From contig NZ_BBPP01000007.1 of assembly GCF_000787835.1 (NCBI RefSeq), positions 202,090 to 266,089 of the forward strand: a DNA stretch of 64,000 nucleotides, read 5' to 3'. The notes under the pieces were generated by a model. It had not been told where the DNA came from. It did no database searches and was given only the letters and a program-made list of their open reading frames with translations. Of the stretch, positions 1 through 8,866 are shown one piece after another (position 1 is the first letter of the stretch; each line of letters opens with the position of its first letter). The position numbers were made by a program, and so were the translations under genes. The stretch comes from Streptacidiphilus melanogenes. Its GTDB lineage: Bacteria; Actinomycetota; Actinomycetes; Streptomycetales; Streptomycetaceae.

Positions 1-771
1 GCCCTCACTGGTGGGACCGTCGAACAGGCCAGCCAAGTCGCGGTGCGGGTTGCACAGTTCGTCGAGAGCGAGCGCCGCCGGTTGCCCCCACTCGGTCAGC
101 TCCTGCGGGGTGACCGGCTGCTGTCCCAGCAGCGCCGCGCTGGGCGCGGTCAGTGCGTCGAGGACGTCGGAGAGGATCACGACTCGTCGCTCCGAGGCCG
201 CCTTGGCCACCGCCGCCCGGTGCGCCTCGGCGAGGGCGAACTTGCACTGCGACGTGATGACCGTTCCCGTGAGGATTTCGAACATCGAGACGAGGACCTT
301 GAACTGGTGCTCCTGCGGAATTCGGCGGTCGAGCGGATTGATGCGGATCCCGTCGGTGGCGCCGACGTCCCCGTAGACCAGGCGGACCGGTGTGATGCCC
401 AGTTCGCGCGCGATGCCGTCCCACTCGCCCGCGCCGTCCTCGCCCTGAGCGTCTAGGACGCAGAAACTCCGGTCGCGGAACCGCAGTTGCCGCAGAACGT
501 AGGTCTTCTCCAGCGCAGACTTCCCGTGCCCCGACTTCCCGAGAATCAGGACGTGCCCGCTGGGCAGCCTGATCCGAGCCTTCGGGTCGTACAGGATGAA
601 CGGATCGAAGATGTAAGCGGCCCCGGAGTACGCCTCGCGGCCGATGATCACCCCCCGGGGATCCATGCTCGACGCACCGACAGCCGGATACAGGCCGCAG
701 GCGTTGGTGGTTGTGGATCGGATGGCGCGTCGGCGGGTCTGCGTCTGCCGGCGGAGAGAGCCCAGGATCAT
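1..771 (-). CDS. VirB4/TraC-like conjugation ATPase (partial, cut by window edge)
   Basis: The reverse strand is open from an ATG at 771 to the window edge (257 codons). A Walker A motif, GKSGHGKS, lies at residues 78-85 after a strand reading GHVLIL, and a following stretch (SFCVLDAQGEDGAGEW) resembles the second strand of VirB4/TraE/HerA-type ATPases. These ATPases power type IV secretion and pilus assembly at the inner face of the membrane. The start lies 2 nt after the stop of the upstream gene, so the two are probably translationally coupled. The Walker B region and C-terminus lie outside the window, so VirB4 versus another conjugative ATPase cannot be settled. Confidence in an ATP-binding conjugation protein is high. 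Confidence 0.85.
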   Translation of the reverse strand, partial: MILGSLRRQTQTRRRAIRSTTTNACGLYPAVGASSMDPRGVIIGREAYSGAAYIFDPFILYDPKARIRLPSGHVLILGKSGHGKSALEKTYVLRQLRFRDRSFCVLDAQGEDGAGEWDGIARELGITPVRLVYGDVGATDGIRINPLDRRIPQEHQFKVLVSMFEILTGTVITSQCKFALAEAHRAAVAKAASERRVVILSDVLDALTAPSAALLGQQPVTPQELTEWGQPAALALDELCNPHRDLAGLFDGPTSEG

Positions 772-773
772 GG

Positions 774-2270
774 TCAGCTCTCCTTGATGAGGCCGCCCGC
801 GAAGGGCTGAGTGTTGGCGAATGCGCGATGGTGCTCGTGGTCCATCCACTCCAGGCGCAGTCCGCTGCGGGTGGCCGCGTTGCGCGTGGTGTCGGAGTCC
901 CGGCGCAGCGCCTCGGCGTCGGGCGAGGTCACCGTCACCCAGCCGGTGAGCCGCACGCCCGCGGCGCCGTCCGCGATCTCGCGCATCGTGGCCACGGACG
1001 CGCTCTGGGCCTTGCGCTCACGCGGGTCCTCGATCTTGCCGGCGCGCTTGTCGGCTTGACCGAGCTCGGCCGTGGCGTCGGCCATGGCCTGGGTGATGGC
1101 CTGATCGGTGGGGACGAGATCCATCGTCACCGCCACCGAGAGGATCACATCCGAGACATACAGAAGGAGAGGCGCCATGAAGTTGACGCCGACCGGCATC
1201 ACGGGCCACTGCTTGATCCAGGCTGTGCGCGAGTGCCAGGCCTTCGCGGAGCTGTCCCAGCTCCGGGAGACCATGCGCTCGGTGGGGCGGGCGTCGAGTT
1301 CGGCGGGCCATGCCGTGACACGGTCCATGCCTGTGGTGTCGTCGATCCAGTGGCTCGGGTCGAAGGTGTGGTGCAGGTAGGACGCGAGCAAGGACTCGTC
1401 GTAGTTCCGGATGTGTCTGAGCTGGCCGCGTCCCAGGCCCCGGATGAAGGACTCGACCTCCTTGCCGAGGGTGATGCCGTATCCCTCGTGCAGGCTGTTG
1501 TAGCGGCGCGCTTCCGCCACGAGGTCCGTGCTGTAGGGGATGCCCACGACCATGATCAGGCGGCGGTCTTCGGCCGTGACGGCGACCTGCCTGACCAGCT
1601 CGGAATAGGAGTCCTCCAGCCACTGCGGGGCGGCAGAGTCGCGCCGCGCTGCAGCGTCGCGTAGGTGGGCGTTCGGATCGGTGGGGATGATCCTCGTGAT
1701 CCACTGCAGACGGCGGATCCGCCCGCCGCTGTCGGCCGTCGACCTGAGCAGGTACTCATAGGCCCTGATCAAGGCCTCCTTGTCGTCGGTGTCGAGGCTG
1801 CCGAAGTCCCGCATGGCTTCGACCTCCAGGGCGGCGGTGAACCACAGCTCGTGAGGTTGCAGCACGAAGGCGATCTCTCCGAACGCCGTGCGCGACGTGA
1901 TCCACTCCATGTTCTGCGGCGCCCCGGGCGGCACGTCGATCGGCACGCGCCGACCGCTGCTGAGCCGCCCAGCCTCCGGGGCCCTGGAGCGGTAGAGCAG
2001 AGTGCCGTCGCGCAGCAGCCGCTTGTAGGTGCGGCGGATCTCGAACCAGCGCACCCAGGTCCGGCCCTTGTAGGGCGCGAGGGTGGCCCAGCTGCCCGAT
2101 CCTGCGATGGCCGCGAAGACGAGAACCTTGAGGATGATGTCGGCGACGAGGTATCCCGCGATGAGGCCCGAGACGAAGGCGGCGCACAGGATGTACTGGT
2201 CGTCGGCTTCAAGTTTCCGGCCGAGGAGACCTCGCGGCCGGGGCCTGGGGAAGGTGAAGGTCCGTGGCAT
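774..2270 (-). CDS. SCO6880/PrgI-like conjugal transfer protein
   Basis: The product is 498 residues long. Residues about 23-70 form one or two hydrophobic segments (DDQYILCAAFVSGLIAGYL and following), as in PrgI-like small membrane proteins. The rest is soluble and resembles the N-terminal, nucleotide-free part of VirB4. In actinobacterial T4SS loci the family known as SCO6880 sits immediately before the VirB4-like ATPase, as it does here, and the two probably act as a split VirB4. A further hydrophobic stretch near residue 370 (FMAPLLLYVSDVILSVAV) may be membrane-associated. The gene follows the TrbL-like gene after 32 bp in the same operon. No catalytic motif is visible. Confidence 0.8.
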   Translation of the reverse strand: MPRTFTFPRPRPRGLLGRKLEADDQYILCAAFVSGLIAGYLVADIILKVLVFAAIAGSGSWATLAPYKGRTWVRWFEIRRTYKRLLRDGTLLYRSRAPEAGRLSSGRRVPIDVPPGAPQNMEWITSRTAFGEIAFVLQPHELWFTAALEVEAMRDFGSLDTDDKEALIRAYEYLLRSTADSGGRIRRLQWITRIIPTDPNAHLRDAAARRDSAAPQWLEDSYSELVRQVAVTAEDRRLIMVVGIPYSTDLVAEARRYNSLHEGYGITLGKEVESFIRGLGRGQLRHIRNYDESLLASYLHHTFDPSHWIDDTTGMDRVTAWPAELDARPTERMVSRSWDSSAKAWHSRTAWIKQWPVMPVGVNFMAPLLLYVSDVILSVAVTMDLVPTDQAITQAMADATAELGQADKRAGKIEDPRERKAQSASVATMREIADGAAGVRLTGWVTVTSPDAEALRRDSDTTRNAATRSGLRLEWMDHEHHRAFANTQPFAGGLIKES

Positions 2271-2302
2271 CGGGCGCTACCTTCCGGCCGTTCGGCTGGT
2301 GA

Positions 2303-3817
2303 TCACGAGGACTCCGTCTCTGGGGGCTCCGGGGGAGTGTGCATTGGTGGTTCGTCTGGCGGCGGCGCGGGCGGCGGCTGGGCGCCACTGTGGGTGTCCG
2401 CATCCCAGGTCGGAGCGCTCGGCGAGTCAGCGCTGGAGCCTGTGGTCCTGCTGGGGACTGATGGGTCAGTGGCGGCGTCGGACCGGGACCCGCTTGCTTC
2501 CGGGTCGTCCACTGCAGCGCTGGTTGAGGTGTCCGCGGAAGTGGGCGGTTCGTCTGCCCCTCCCATCGCGTTGGAGGTGCTCTGCTCGGCGGTCTGCTTC
2601 GCTTCGTTCTTGGCGGTGTCGGCTGCTTCCTTCGCGGCCAACGCGTTCCCCGCGGGGGAGTCGCCTTCCTCGGAGCCGCCCTCGTCGTCGCCGTCGTCCC
2701 CCTCGTCGTCCCCGTCGCCGCTGCCGAGGCGGTTCCTGAGTTCGCCGAAGGTGTCGCCCACCTTGCCGCCGATGTTCTGGGCTCGGCCCTTGAAGTCGTC
2801 TCTGGCGGCGTACATGGCCTGGAGCTCGTCGCCCAGAACTGGCAGGAACTTCGCCAGCGTGAACGGCAGGTACAGCGCCAGCCACAGAACGCCGATGCCG
2901 GTGAAGACCGTGGCGAACGCCTGGCCGACGGAGGGTGGCCCGGTGCCGTTGGTGGATACCAGTCCTGTGCCGAGAGCGAGGGTTGTAAAGGTGACGTACC
3001 GGGACGCGATGATCCCGGCGATCACCCCGATCCACCTCTTGCAGTGACCCCAAAGGTTCCTGTCGACCAGCCCGCTGAACACGGTGGCCCCGAAGACGAG
3101 TCCGCACAGGATGAGTGCGGCTCGGATGATGAGTTCCATCCAGACCCCGGCAATGGCGGAGAGCATCGCCAGCGCCAGAAAGATCACGATGATCTGGCCG
3201 CCGGGGATCGCCATGAGTACCGCGAGCGCTGTCGACACGCTGCTGGCCATGCTCCCGATATCTGATGAGACCGGCGCGAACATCGCGGCGGCTGCCTGGT
3301 CACCGAGCTCCGTGGCGTAGGCGACTGCGGCAGGGGCCAGTGCAGTGACGAAGACGGAGAGCATCAGGAAGCCGATCGACTCCCCCGCGGCCTGCAGAGG
3401 CGGAACCCCCTGCAGCGCTCGCTTCAGAACCGCGATCAGCCAGAGGATCACGGTGAGGATCGTCGATGCTCCGAAAGCCATGCCGTAGGTCCGCAGGAAA
3501 CCCGCGTTGCTCCAGTCGATGGTCGTCGACGACAGCAGTGCCTTGACCATCTCGTGGAACAAGCTGGCGACGGCGTTGTTGAAGAACTGCGCGATGTAGC
3601 CCAAAGGGTCGTTCATGAAGTCGACCGACTTGTTGACCGTCTGCACGATGCCGCAGAGCTTGTCGGCGAACGGGATGCCCTTGCAGATCCCGCCGCCTCC
3701 GTCGGCTCGGGCCCGGCCGGCGAAGAAGAAGAGCTGCATCACCGTGGCCATCACGGCTATCAGGCGCAGTCGCGCCGCCAGGCGCTTGATCGCTTCAGCC
3801 GACATAGGGCGGCGCAT
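2303..3817 (-). CDS. TrbL/VirB6-like polytopic conjugation membrane protein
   Basis: The protein has 504 residues. It starts with a hydrophobic segment ending in RARADGGGG, possibly a signal peptide, followed by several transmembrane helices between roughly residues 105 and 325 (for example ILTVILWLIAVL and ALILCGLVFGATVF). The C-terminal third is disordered: an acidic run around residues 370-390 (DGDDEGDDGDDEGGSEEG), then Ala/Thr/Ser-rich and finally Pro-rich sequence. This layout is typical of TrbL/VirB6-type inner-membrane channel proteins of Gram-positive conjugation systems. The ORF start overlaps the end of the upstream gene by 23 nt; a second ATG four codons later is also possible. The assignment rests on topology and context, not on a diagnostic motif. 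Confidence 0.75.
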   Translation of the reverse strand: MRRPMSAEAIKRLAARLRLIAVMATVMQLFFFAGRARADGGGGICKGIPFADKLCGIVQTVNKSVDFMNDPLGYIAQFFNNAVASLFHEMVKALLSSTTIDWSNAGFLRTYGMAFGASTILTVILWLIAVLKRALQGVPPLQAAGESIGFLMLSVFVTALAPAAVAYATELGDQAAAAMFAPVSSDIGSMASSVSTALAVLMAIPGGQIIVIFLALAMLSAIAGVWMELIIRAALILCGLVFGATVFSGLVDRNLWGHCKRWIGVIAGIIASRYVTFTTLALGTGLVSTNGTGPPSVGQAFATVFTGIGVLWLALYLPFTLAKFLPVLGDELQAMYAARDDFKGRAQNIGGKVGDTFGELRNRLGSGDGDDEGDDGDDEGGSEEGDSPAGNALAAKEAADTAKNEAKQTAEQSTSNAMGGADEPPTSADTSTSAAVDDPEASGSRSDAATDPSVPSRTTGSSADSPSAPTWDADTHSGAQPPPAPPPDEPPMHTPPEPPETESS

Positions 3818-4613
3818 CGAATGAGGAGTTGGCGGTGCGGAAGTCGTCCACGGAGGTCGGGCTGCCCGACCCGGTGTCCAACGGCGTGGGGCCGGCGGCC
3901 GAGGTCACGGAGACCAGCTTCCAGTCGCTCGACTCCCATTGAAGGGTCAGTGTGTAGGTGGCCCACGAGGCTGAGACGGGGAGCGGCGCACTCTTCGAAG
4001 TCGTTCCGATCACCCCGGCCATCCACACCTCGACCGTGGCCACCTGGTTCGAGTAGCTGTCGGACTTGGTACCCAAAGCCGCAGCCCGCGCGACCAGCGT
4101 GTTCGCGTTGGAGCTGTTGATACCCAGCGAGACCAGCAGCTGCTTCATCGCCGCGTCCTCGTTGCTGATCATCTGCGGACGCGCCCCGGAGGCAGCCATC
4201 GCACCGATGACCTTGTGCCGAGCGGTGGGGTCGGTGAAGTAGCTCGCGGAGGACCGGGCGAGCTCGTAGTTGACCGCTGCCTGGACAGCACCGGTCTGCG
4301 TGTCGGGGTAGCCCACGGGGACGCCGGCCACGGTCCTCTGGGTCGAGGTGCTGGGGTTCCCGCCAGCGCCGGTCACTGGCTGGGGCAGGGAAGTCCCGGT
4401 ACTCGAAGTGGGCGACGGCGTAGCTGCACCGGCAGGGATGGACGACCCGCCCTTCGTCAGATTGACCGCCAACGCCATGACGAGCAGCGCCGCCAACACC
4501 GATCCGGCAATCGCAAGTCCGCGCCACCACGGCGGTTGCTTCCGGGTAGACGGCGAAGGCTCCTCTGTCAGAACTCGCGTGCCGCCACGTTCCTCACGTC
4601 CTCGGGCTGCCAT
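3795..4613 (-). CDS. VirB8/TcpC-like bitopic conjugation protein
   Basis: This 272-residue protein has a short basic cytoplasmic end, one transmembrane helix at about residues 31-52, a Ser/Thr/Pro linker, and an extracytoplasmic domain of about 170 residues. The final part (ATYTLTLQWESSDWKLVSV) has the alternating strands expected of an NTF2/VirB8-like fold, as in TcpC of clostridial and actinobacterial conjugation systems. It lies between a small membrane protein gene (1 bp gap) and the TrbL-like gene, so a role in the envelope-spanning transfer channel is likely. The family match is inferred from topology, length and neighbours. No catalytic residues are expected or seen. Confidence 0.7.
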   Translation of the reverse strand: MAARGREERGGTRVLTEEPSPSTRKQPPWWRGLAIAGSVLAALLVMALAVNLTKGGSSIPAGAATPSPTSSTGTSLPQPVTGAGGNPSTSTQRTVAGVPVGYPDTQTGAVQAAVNYELARSSASYFTDPTARHKVIGAMAASGARPQMISNEDAAMKQLLVSLGINSSNANTLVARAAALGTKSDSYSNQVATVEVWMAGVIGTTSKSAPLPVSASWATYTLTLQWESSDWKLVSVTSAAGPTPLDTGSGSPTSVDDFRTANSSFDAPPYVG

Positions 4614-4614
4614 G

Positions 4615-4938
4615 TCAGATCCCCATCCCGTAGACGATGGTGAAGACAGTGCCGAGAGAGGCGACGACGAAGGCGCCGATCAAGGAGCCGGCCACCTCCT
4701 TCTTGCCCTTGCTGACCTGGGCAATGTCGTTCTGTCCTTCCCCGATCTTGATGTGGAAGGAGCCCAGTGCCGCCCTGCCCAGCAACGCGCTGATGACGGC
4801 GGCCATCACGATGTCGATCACGGTCTTCGCGGTGTTTCCGAGCGCCGAGAAGGGGCCCCAGTTCGGCGCGACGCCGTTGACGAGCCCCCCGATGTTGCCG
4901 TTCGCGGCGAGCTCCACGAGATGGTGCACAGCCGACAT
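4615..4938 (-). CDS. Small two-helix membrane protein, first gene of the conjugation operon
   Basis: The 107-residue product has two predicted membrane helices, about residues 35-60 (TVIDIVMAAVISALLG) and 83-105 (GSLIGAFVVASLGTVFTIVY), separated by a short charged loop. It is the first gene of the minus-strand conjugation operon and stops 1 bp before the next start. Size and topology recall VirB2/VirB3-type components or small pilin-like proteins of Gram-positive type IV systems, but no sequence motif proves it. The upstream 450 bp hold two copies of the ICE operator, so transcription of the conjugation operon is probably controlled from here. Confidence 0.65.
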   Translation of the reverse strand: MSAVHHLVELAANGNIGGLVNGVAPNWGPFSALGNTAKTVIDIVMAAVISALLGRAALGSFHIKIGEGQNDIAQVSKGKKEVAGSLIGAFVVASLGTVFTIVYGMGI

Positions 4939-5016
4939 AACCCAACTCCCTCCCAGGCCTCACCGGATTCGTACATCTCGGCGAGGCAGTTCGGCACGAC
5001 GCCAGAGGCCACATCA

Positions 5017-5030
5017 TAAACACACGTTTA
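5017..5030. promoter_or_regulatory. ICE operator-like palindrome, site 1
   Basis: TAAAC-ACAC-GTTTA is a perfect 5-bp inverted repeat with a 4-bp spacer, flanked by A and C so that it reads ATAAAC..GTTTAC. It lies upstream of the conjugation operon. The same motif recurs at six other control positions of the element. Confidence 0.65.
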
Positions 5031-5361
5031 CATAATGGCGAGAGGGATTGGAGTGTTCGGTGGAGGTGATCAGAGGGGGATCGTAAGCGGAACGTAGACT
5101 TCCACTCCTTGTCATTCCTGGGGCTGTCCGACAGGCTGGCGCTCGCCTGGGCTCTACATAATCCCAGGTGAGGAGTCAAAGGAGCGAGGGTGGCGGACTG
5201 TGGCTTTGGGATCGCCATCAGGTGTCCAGAGTGGCTCGACTCGATGGCCGGGGGGCGGATCCGGGGACCTGATCTTGTCAGTGCCAGGTCGGGCGCGAGG
5301 AGGGTGGGCCAGGTGAACCCTGGCTCTATGTGCGCCGCTGATGCTCTACTGAGGCCGTGCA

Positions 5362-5375
5362 TAAACACTCGTTTA
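5362..5375. promoter_or_regulatory. ICE operator-like palindrome, site 2
   Basis: TAAAC-ACTC-GTTTA lies just upstream of the wall hydrolase ATG at 5389. It is nearly identical to the site at 5017, including the flanking ATAAACAC. Its position over the likely promoter or leader suggests repression of the hydrolase gene. Confidence 0.65.
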
Positions 5376-5388
5376 CGGATGCGGAAGC

Positions 5389-6513
5389 ATGAAGGGCGCC
5401 GTCGGCGGGCTCGCCGCAGCTCTCGTGGTCGTGTTCGCGGTCCTGGCACTGCCGCTCTTTGTTGTCGCGGAGGCGACGGGGACTGCGAACGCGCAGACCT
5501 GCACGTCCGGCCTTCAACCGGTCGGTACAGGACAGCAGGGAGCCGGGGCGGGCGGAGGCGGCACGGTCTTCGAGGGCACAACGCGACCGGGCGACGGACA
5601 GGTGATCGTGCCCCTCGATCCTCAGGGGCCCCAGGCCACAGCGACGTGGAGCCCGAGTCAACTGCGGAACGCGGCCACCATCACCAACGTGGCCCGCACC
5701 CGGTCGCTCTCTCCGCGTGCTGCCGTCATCGCCGTGGCCGTTGCGATGCAGGAGTCCAGCCTCAACAACATCGATTCCGGGAACCTCGACTCGGTCGGGC
5801 TCTTTCAGCAGCGCCCCAGCCAGGGCTGGGGAACTGTCGCCCAGCTGACCGACCCGGTGTACGCCTCGAACAAGTTCTACGATGCGCTCGTCAAGGTCCC
5901 CAGCTGGCAGACCGGCGCACTCAGCGTCGTCGCCCAGGCTGTGCAGCGAAGCGGCTTCCCGTACGCCTACGCCAAGTGGGAGCGGGCCGCCGGTGCCGTG
6001 GTCTCGATGACCTGGGGGACGTCGGCGGTGACGTCAATCTCGACCGGATGTGCGAGCACGGGCGCCAACGACCCTGTAGTCAACTTCAACGTCAAGAACC
6101 CGCGTACTGCAGCCCAGGCCATCGCGGCCGCCCGCAAGGAGGCGGGAACTACGGGCTGGTACCGGCGGTGCGACAACTTCGTTGCACAGTCCTACGGCTG
6201 GTTCTACTCCGGTTCCGATACCGCGAACGAGCACTGGCAGCGTCTCGTCGCCGCGGGCCTGGCCCACCCTGGGGACAGCAACCCGCCGGCCGGTGCGTTG
6301 TTGTTCTACGACTCCGGTGAGCCTGCTGGCCACGTAGCCCTCTACCTGGGCGGCGACATGGTCGCCAGCAACGATGTCCTGGACTCGTACAAGGGCGAAG
6401 GCATGATCGCCATCGTCCACCGGTCAGACATCACCAATGGGCACTGGAGGCTCCGCTATCGAGGCTGGGCGGCGCCGAGCTTCCCCAGCGCCGGCGGAGC
6501 AGCCACGTTCTGA
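5389..6513 (+). CDS. Secreted peptidoglycan hydrolase with lysozyme-like and CHAP/NlpC-like domains
   Basis: The product has 374 residues. An N-terminal hydrophobic segment ends near ANAQ (about residue 36), consistent with a signal peptide or membrane anchor. Residues about 95-215 form a lytic-transglycosylase-like domain with the likely catalytic Glu122 in AVAMQESSLNN and the downstream motif GLFQQRPSQGWG. Residues about 240-370 form a CHAP/NlpC-type domain with the probable nucleophile Cys261 (CDNFVAQS) and His315 (GHVALYLG). VirB1-like enzymes of this two-domain type open the cell wall for the type IV channel in Gram-positive conjugation. The gene is divergent from the conjugation operon and shares its operator motif. 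The Shine-Dalgarno sequence is weak (GGAAGC). Confidence 0.85.
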   Translation: MKGAVGGLAAALVVVFAVLALPLFVVAEATGTANAQTCTSGLQPVGTGQQGAGAGGGGTVFEGTTRPGDGQVIVPLDPQGPQATATWSPSQLRNAATITNVARTRSLSPRAAVIAVAVAMQESSLNNIDSGNLDSVGLFQQRPSQGWGTVAQLTDPVYASNKFYDALVKVPSWQTGALSVVAQAVQRSGFPYAYAKWERAAGAVVSMTWGTSAVTSISTGCASTGANDPVVNFNVKNPRTAAQAIAAARKEAGTTGWYRRCDNFVAQSYGWFYSGSDTANEHWQRLVAAGLAHPGDSNPPAGALLFYDSGEPAGHVALYLGGDMVASNDVLDSYKGEGMIAIVHRSDITNGHWRLRYRGWAAPSFPSAGGAATF

Positions 6514-6541
6514 CACCACGTACGGAGAGGCAACAGGGCAC

Positions 6542-7354
6542 ATGGAATGCTCGGTGCACGTACGCATCGCCAATGACGGAAGCTGCTTCATCGATGACGA
6601 GTTCTTCCCGGTGCCGCCGGGGGCGTCTTTGAACGAGGCGGTCCTCCGGCACCTCGCCCTAGAAGCCGCCGCCCTTGAGGCGCCGGTTCGGGCTCAGATT
6701 CACGATGAACAGTCCGACTACACCGTCGAGATCGAAGTCCGCCCCGACGGCGCGAGCGCACCCGTGGTTCGCCCGGGAGGCGCTTCCGTCCTGTCGGGGT
6801 CCCTTGCCGAGACGCTGGGAGACGGGCAATCCGCCGGACCGTCGCGGGTCCGAGAGCGTGATACGCAGTCGCTGCCTGATCCCCCCACAATCAGGGAACC
6901 TGTGCCTCCGGACCGGCCATATGAACCACTCGTTGAACCTCACCGAAGTCGCCTTGCGACCGTACTGAGCCTGGCTCGCGCGGGGGACATCGCCACGGCC
7001 AGCCGCAGCGCTGACGCGCTCCTTCGCGAGCTATCCGCGATCCACGGATCCACCCATGTCTCCACGGTGGCAGTCCTGACCGTTCGGGGCGATCTGGCGC
7101 ACCTCAGCGGCGACTTCCACTACGGGCTGCGGCTCTGGTCTTTCGTGGCCGAGCTGTGGGGGCAGCAGCTCGGCCCCGTGCACCCCAGCACAGTGCGGGC
7201 CGCTGGCAACGCGGTCGGGTGTTGGAGGCGACTTGCACCAGCCGACGCTGTGACAACGAGCCAGGCAGTCGTCGAGCTGCTCAGTCAGGTCCCGATCCCT
7301 CGGGCCGAGGTTGCACAGCGACTGATTGAGTCGCGAACGAAGCTATGGCACTAG
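6542..7354 (+). CDS. Conserved protein with C-terminal TPR-like helical region
   Basis: I chose the ATG at 6542 because it follows GGAGAGG closely and removes an implausible N-terminal extension overlapping the previous gene. The 270-residue product begins with a small domain resembling a strand-rich or ubiquitin-like fold (MECSVHVRIANDGSC), then a Pro-rich linker, and ends in a helical region (residues about 150-270) that looks like TPR repeats (ATVLSLARAGDIATASRSAD, VAVLTVRGDLAHLSGDFHYG). Similar small-domain plus TPR proteins are frequent beside actinomycete conjugation genes. Function is unknown; it could be an adaptor. It follows the hydrolase gene after 28 bp and is probably cotranscribed. 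Confidence 0.65.
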   Translation: MECSVHVRIANDGSCFIDDEFFPVPPGASLNEAVLRHLALEAAALEAPVRAQIHDEQSDYTVEIEVRPDGASAPVVRPGGASVLSGSLAETLGDGQSAGPSRVRERDTQSLPDPPTIREPVPPDRPYEPLVEPHRSRLATVLSLARAGDIATASRSADALLRELSAIHGSTHVSTVAVLTVRGDLAHLSGDFHYGLRLWSFVAELWGQQLGPVHPSTVRAAGNAVGCWRRLAPADAVTTSQAVVELLSQVPIPRAEVAQRLIESRTKLWH

Positions 7355-7378
7355 ATAGCTGATGTTCATTCAGGGAGA

Positions 7379-7588
7379 ATGAAACCCATGAATCCCATAC
7401 GTGTGGGCCGTCTCGTCCTCTTCCTCCTTCCCTACGTCCTGGTGATCACGGGCATCCTCGTTGCGGGCAAGGTGCACGGGCAGGTCGGCGGTGGTCACGT
7501 GGCGTTCGAAGCCCTCGCCGTCGCTGCGGTCGGAGTGACCTGGGCGAGCATTCGTGGCATGCGTACCCGCCGGGGCCCTCGGCGCTAG
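7379..7588 (+). CDS. Small membrane protein of unknown function
   Basis: This 69-residue ORF starts 24 bp after the previous stop with an AGGGAGA Shine-Dalgarno sequence. Two hydrophobic stretches (LVLFLLPYVLVITGILVAG and EALAVAAVGVTWASI) and a basic C-terminus (MRTRRGPRR) indicate a two-helix membrane protein. It is the last gene of the plus-strand group. No family can be assigned. Confidence 0.6.
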   Translation: MKPMNPIRVGRLVLFLLPYVLVITGILVAGKVHGQVGGGHVAFEALAVAAVGVTWASIRGMRTRRGPRR

Positions 7589-8155
7589 GGCGCCTATGGA
7601 GTCGTAATCCGCACTGAATCTGCGTCAGAGCGTTCGCCGAAGGCTCGCTGGAGCCTGTCTGAGCGCAGCCTAGAGGGCCGGGCTCAATACCCTCTTCCAG
7701 GCTGCCCGCCGCTACGGCACTCACGTGGAGCTGGAGATGAAGGCGGCCGCAGCCGACCACCGCGGCCCCGTCTTCACCGAGATCAGCAACGATCTCGCCG
7801 CGCTCGTGGTCAGGCACGCGGACCGCGGCCGGCCCCTCGGCGGGTCGTGGTCGAGTACGGCGGTACAGCTGGGTCTGCCCGCGTCGCCCGTTGCTTCCAC
7901 AAGACGGCCAACAGCGCGGGAGATCGACCAACTGCCTTCCAATTCAGGCGAGTCGCGCCAGTCTCTCAGGGCTCTTGTGGCAGGGTCGTACCGTGCGTGA
8001 ATTGGATTATGGGGTCGTCCGTAGCGACCCAGTTGCCACGTCCCTCCCGGGGTCGGGTCTTCGGCGACTCGCCTCAGTAAGAGCCGATGACCAGGGGGTG
8101 ACCCTCGCGGTGGCGGTGCCACGCAGTGGTTTGCCTGGCGGCGCGGGGGTAGCCG
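7589..8155. other. Intergenic stretch without a convincing gene, possible decayed coding sequence
   Basis: About 570 bp separate the small membrane protein from the NUDIX gene. Around 7,690-7,850 the plus strand reads like the end of a normal protein (a helical stretch near LEMKAAAADHRGP and EISNDLAALVV), but it lacks a start and drifts into implausible sequence. This could be a remnant of a deleted gene. Short hairpins near 8,012-8,030 (GGTCG..CGACC) are present. I see no clear promoter. Confidence 0.35.
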
Positions 8156-8716
8156 ATGACAATCAGTAATGCCGAAGTCTCGGACGCTCTGTCGTCGTAC
8201 CTGGAGCGCTATCCCGACGAGGCAAATCGGCTGGCGGAACCGCTGAGGCTGCTGGCGTCCGGCCAGGACTCCACTTCACGGCGCAGCTTCCCCATGCACG
8301 TGACCGTCGGCGCGCTCCTCGTCCGCGACGGGCGCGAGATCCTGCTCATCGAGCACCTTGCCTACGGGATCATTCTGCAGCCTGGCGGCCATCTGGAGCC
8401 GAGCGACCCCACGCTGATCGCCGCGGCAAAACGCGAGCTGACAGAGGAGACTGGCGTTGATCCCGGCCATGTCTCTCCGGTCACCCTGACTCCCGCCTAC
8501 ATCGAATACGGACAAGTGCCGGCCAGGCCCGAGAAGGACGAACCCGAGCACCATCACCTGGACATCGGTTACGCCTTCACGACGGTGCGCGGCGAGATCG
8601 GGCTCATTCAGGAGTCCGAGGTGACCGGTGCCGGCTGGTATCCGCTGGACATCGCGGAGCGCCTTGTTGGTGAGCGCATCGCGCGGGCAGTCAGCGCGCC
8701 GGTCCGGTCCGGCTGA
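8156..8716 (+). CDS. NUDIX hydrolase
   Basis: The 186-residue protein carries a NUDIX box around residues 76-100 (GGHLEPSDPTLIAAAKREL followed by TEETG). The REL-TEE core that binds metal is intact, while the first Glu of the canonical GX5E is not in its usual position because the loop is one residue longer. The N-terminal 45 residues look like a small helical extension. NUDIX enzymes cleave nucleoside diphosphates linked to another group. It faces the minus-strand nucleotide gene cluster, so sanitising or processing an unusual nucleotide is possible, but nothing in the sequence fixes the substrate. A short GGGGG precedes the ATG. Confidence 0.85.
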   Translation: MTISNAEVSDALSSYLERYPDEANRLAEPLRLLASGQDSTSRRSFPMHVTVGALLVRDGREILLIEHLAYGIILQPGGHLEPSDPTLIAAAKRELTEETGVDPGHVSPVTLTPAYIEYGQVPARPEKDEPEHHHLDIGYAFTTVRGEIGLIQESEVTGAGWYPLDIAERLVGERIARAVSAPVRSG

Positions 8717-8866
8717 CCGAGCGTCGACCAGGGGAGGCATCCATGGTGCTGCCTGCCCTGGTCGTGGCCGGGCGGCTTGGGCCGGAAGCGCGCTCCGGGC
8801 CCAAGGGTGGACTGCCGGGATGCGGCAACCGGGCGGTGTCTACCACCCCGGCCGTCGCGGGGCTGC

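Larger units (their letters stand above)
4939..5388. promoter_or_regulatory. Divergent control region of the conjugation genes
   Basis: This 450-bp stretch separates the minus-strand conjugation operon from the plus-strand wall hydrolase gene. It contains no convincing gene. It holds two TAAAC-N4-GTTTA palindromes, one about 80 bp before each divergent start on the left and about 14 bp before the hydrolase ATG on the right. That arrangement fits a repressor controlling both directions. Promoter boxes are not clear enough to place. Confidence 0.6.
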
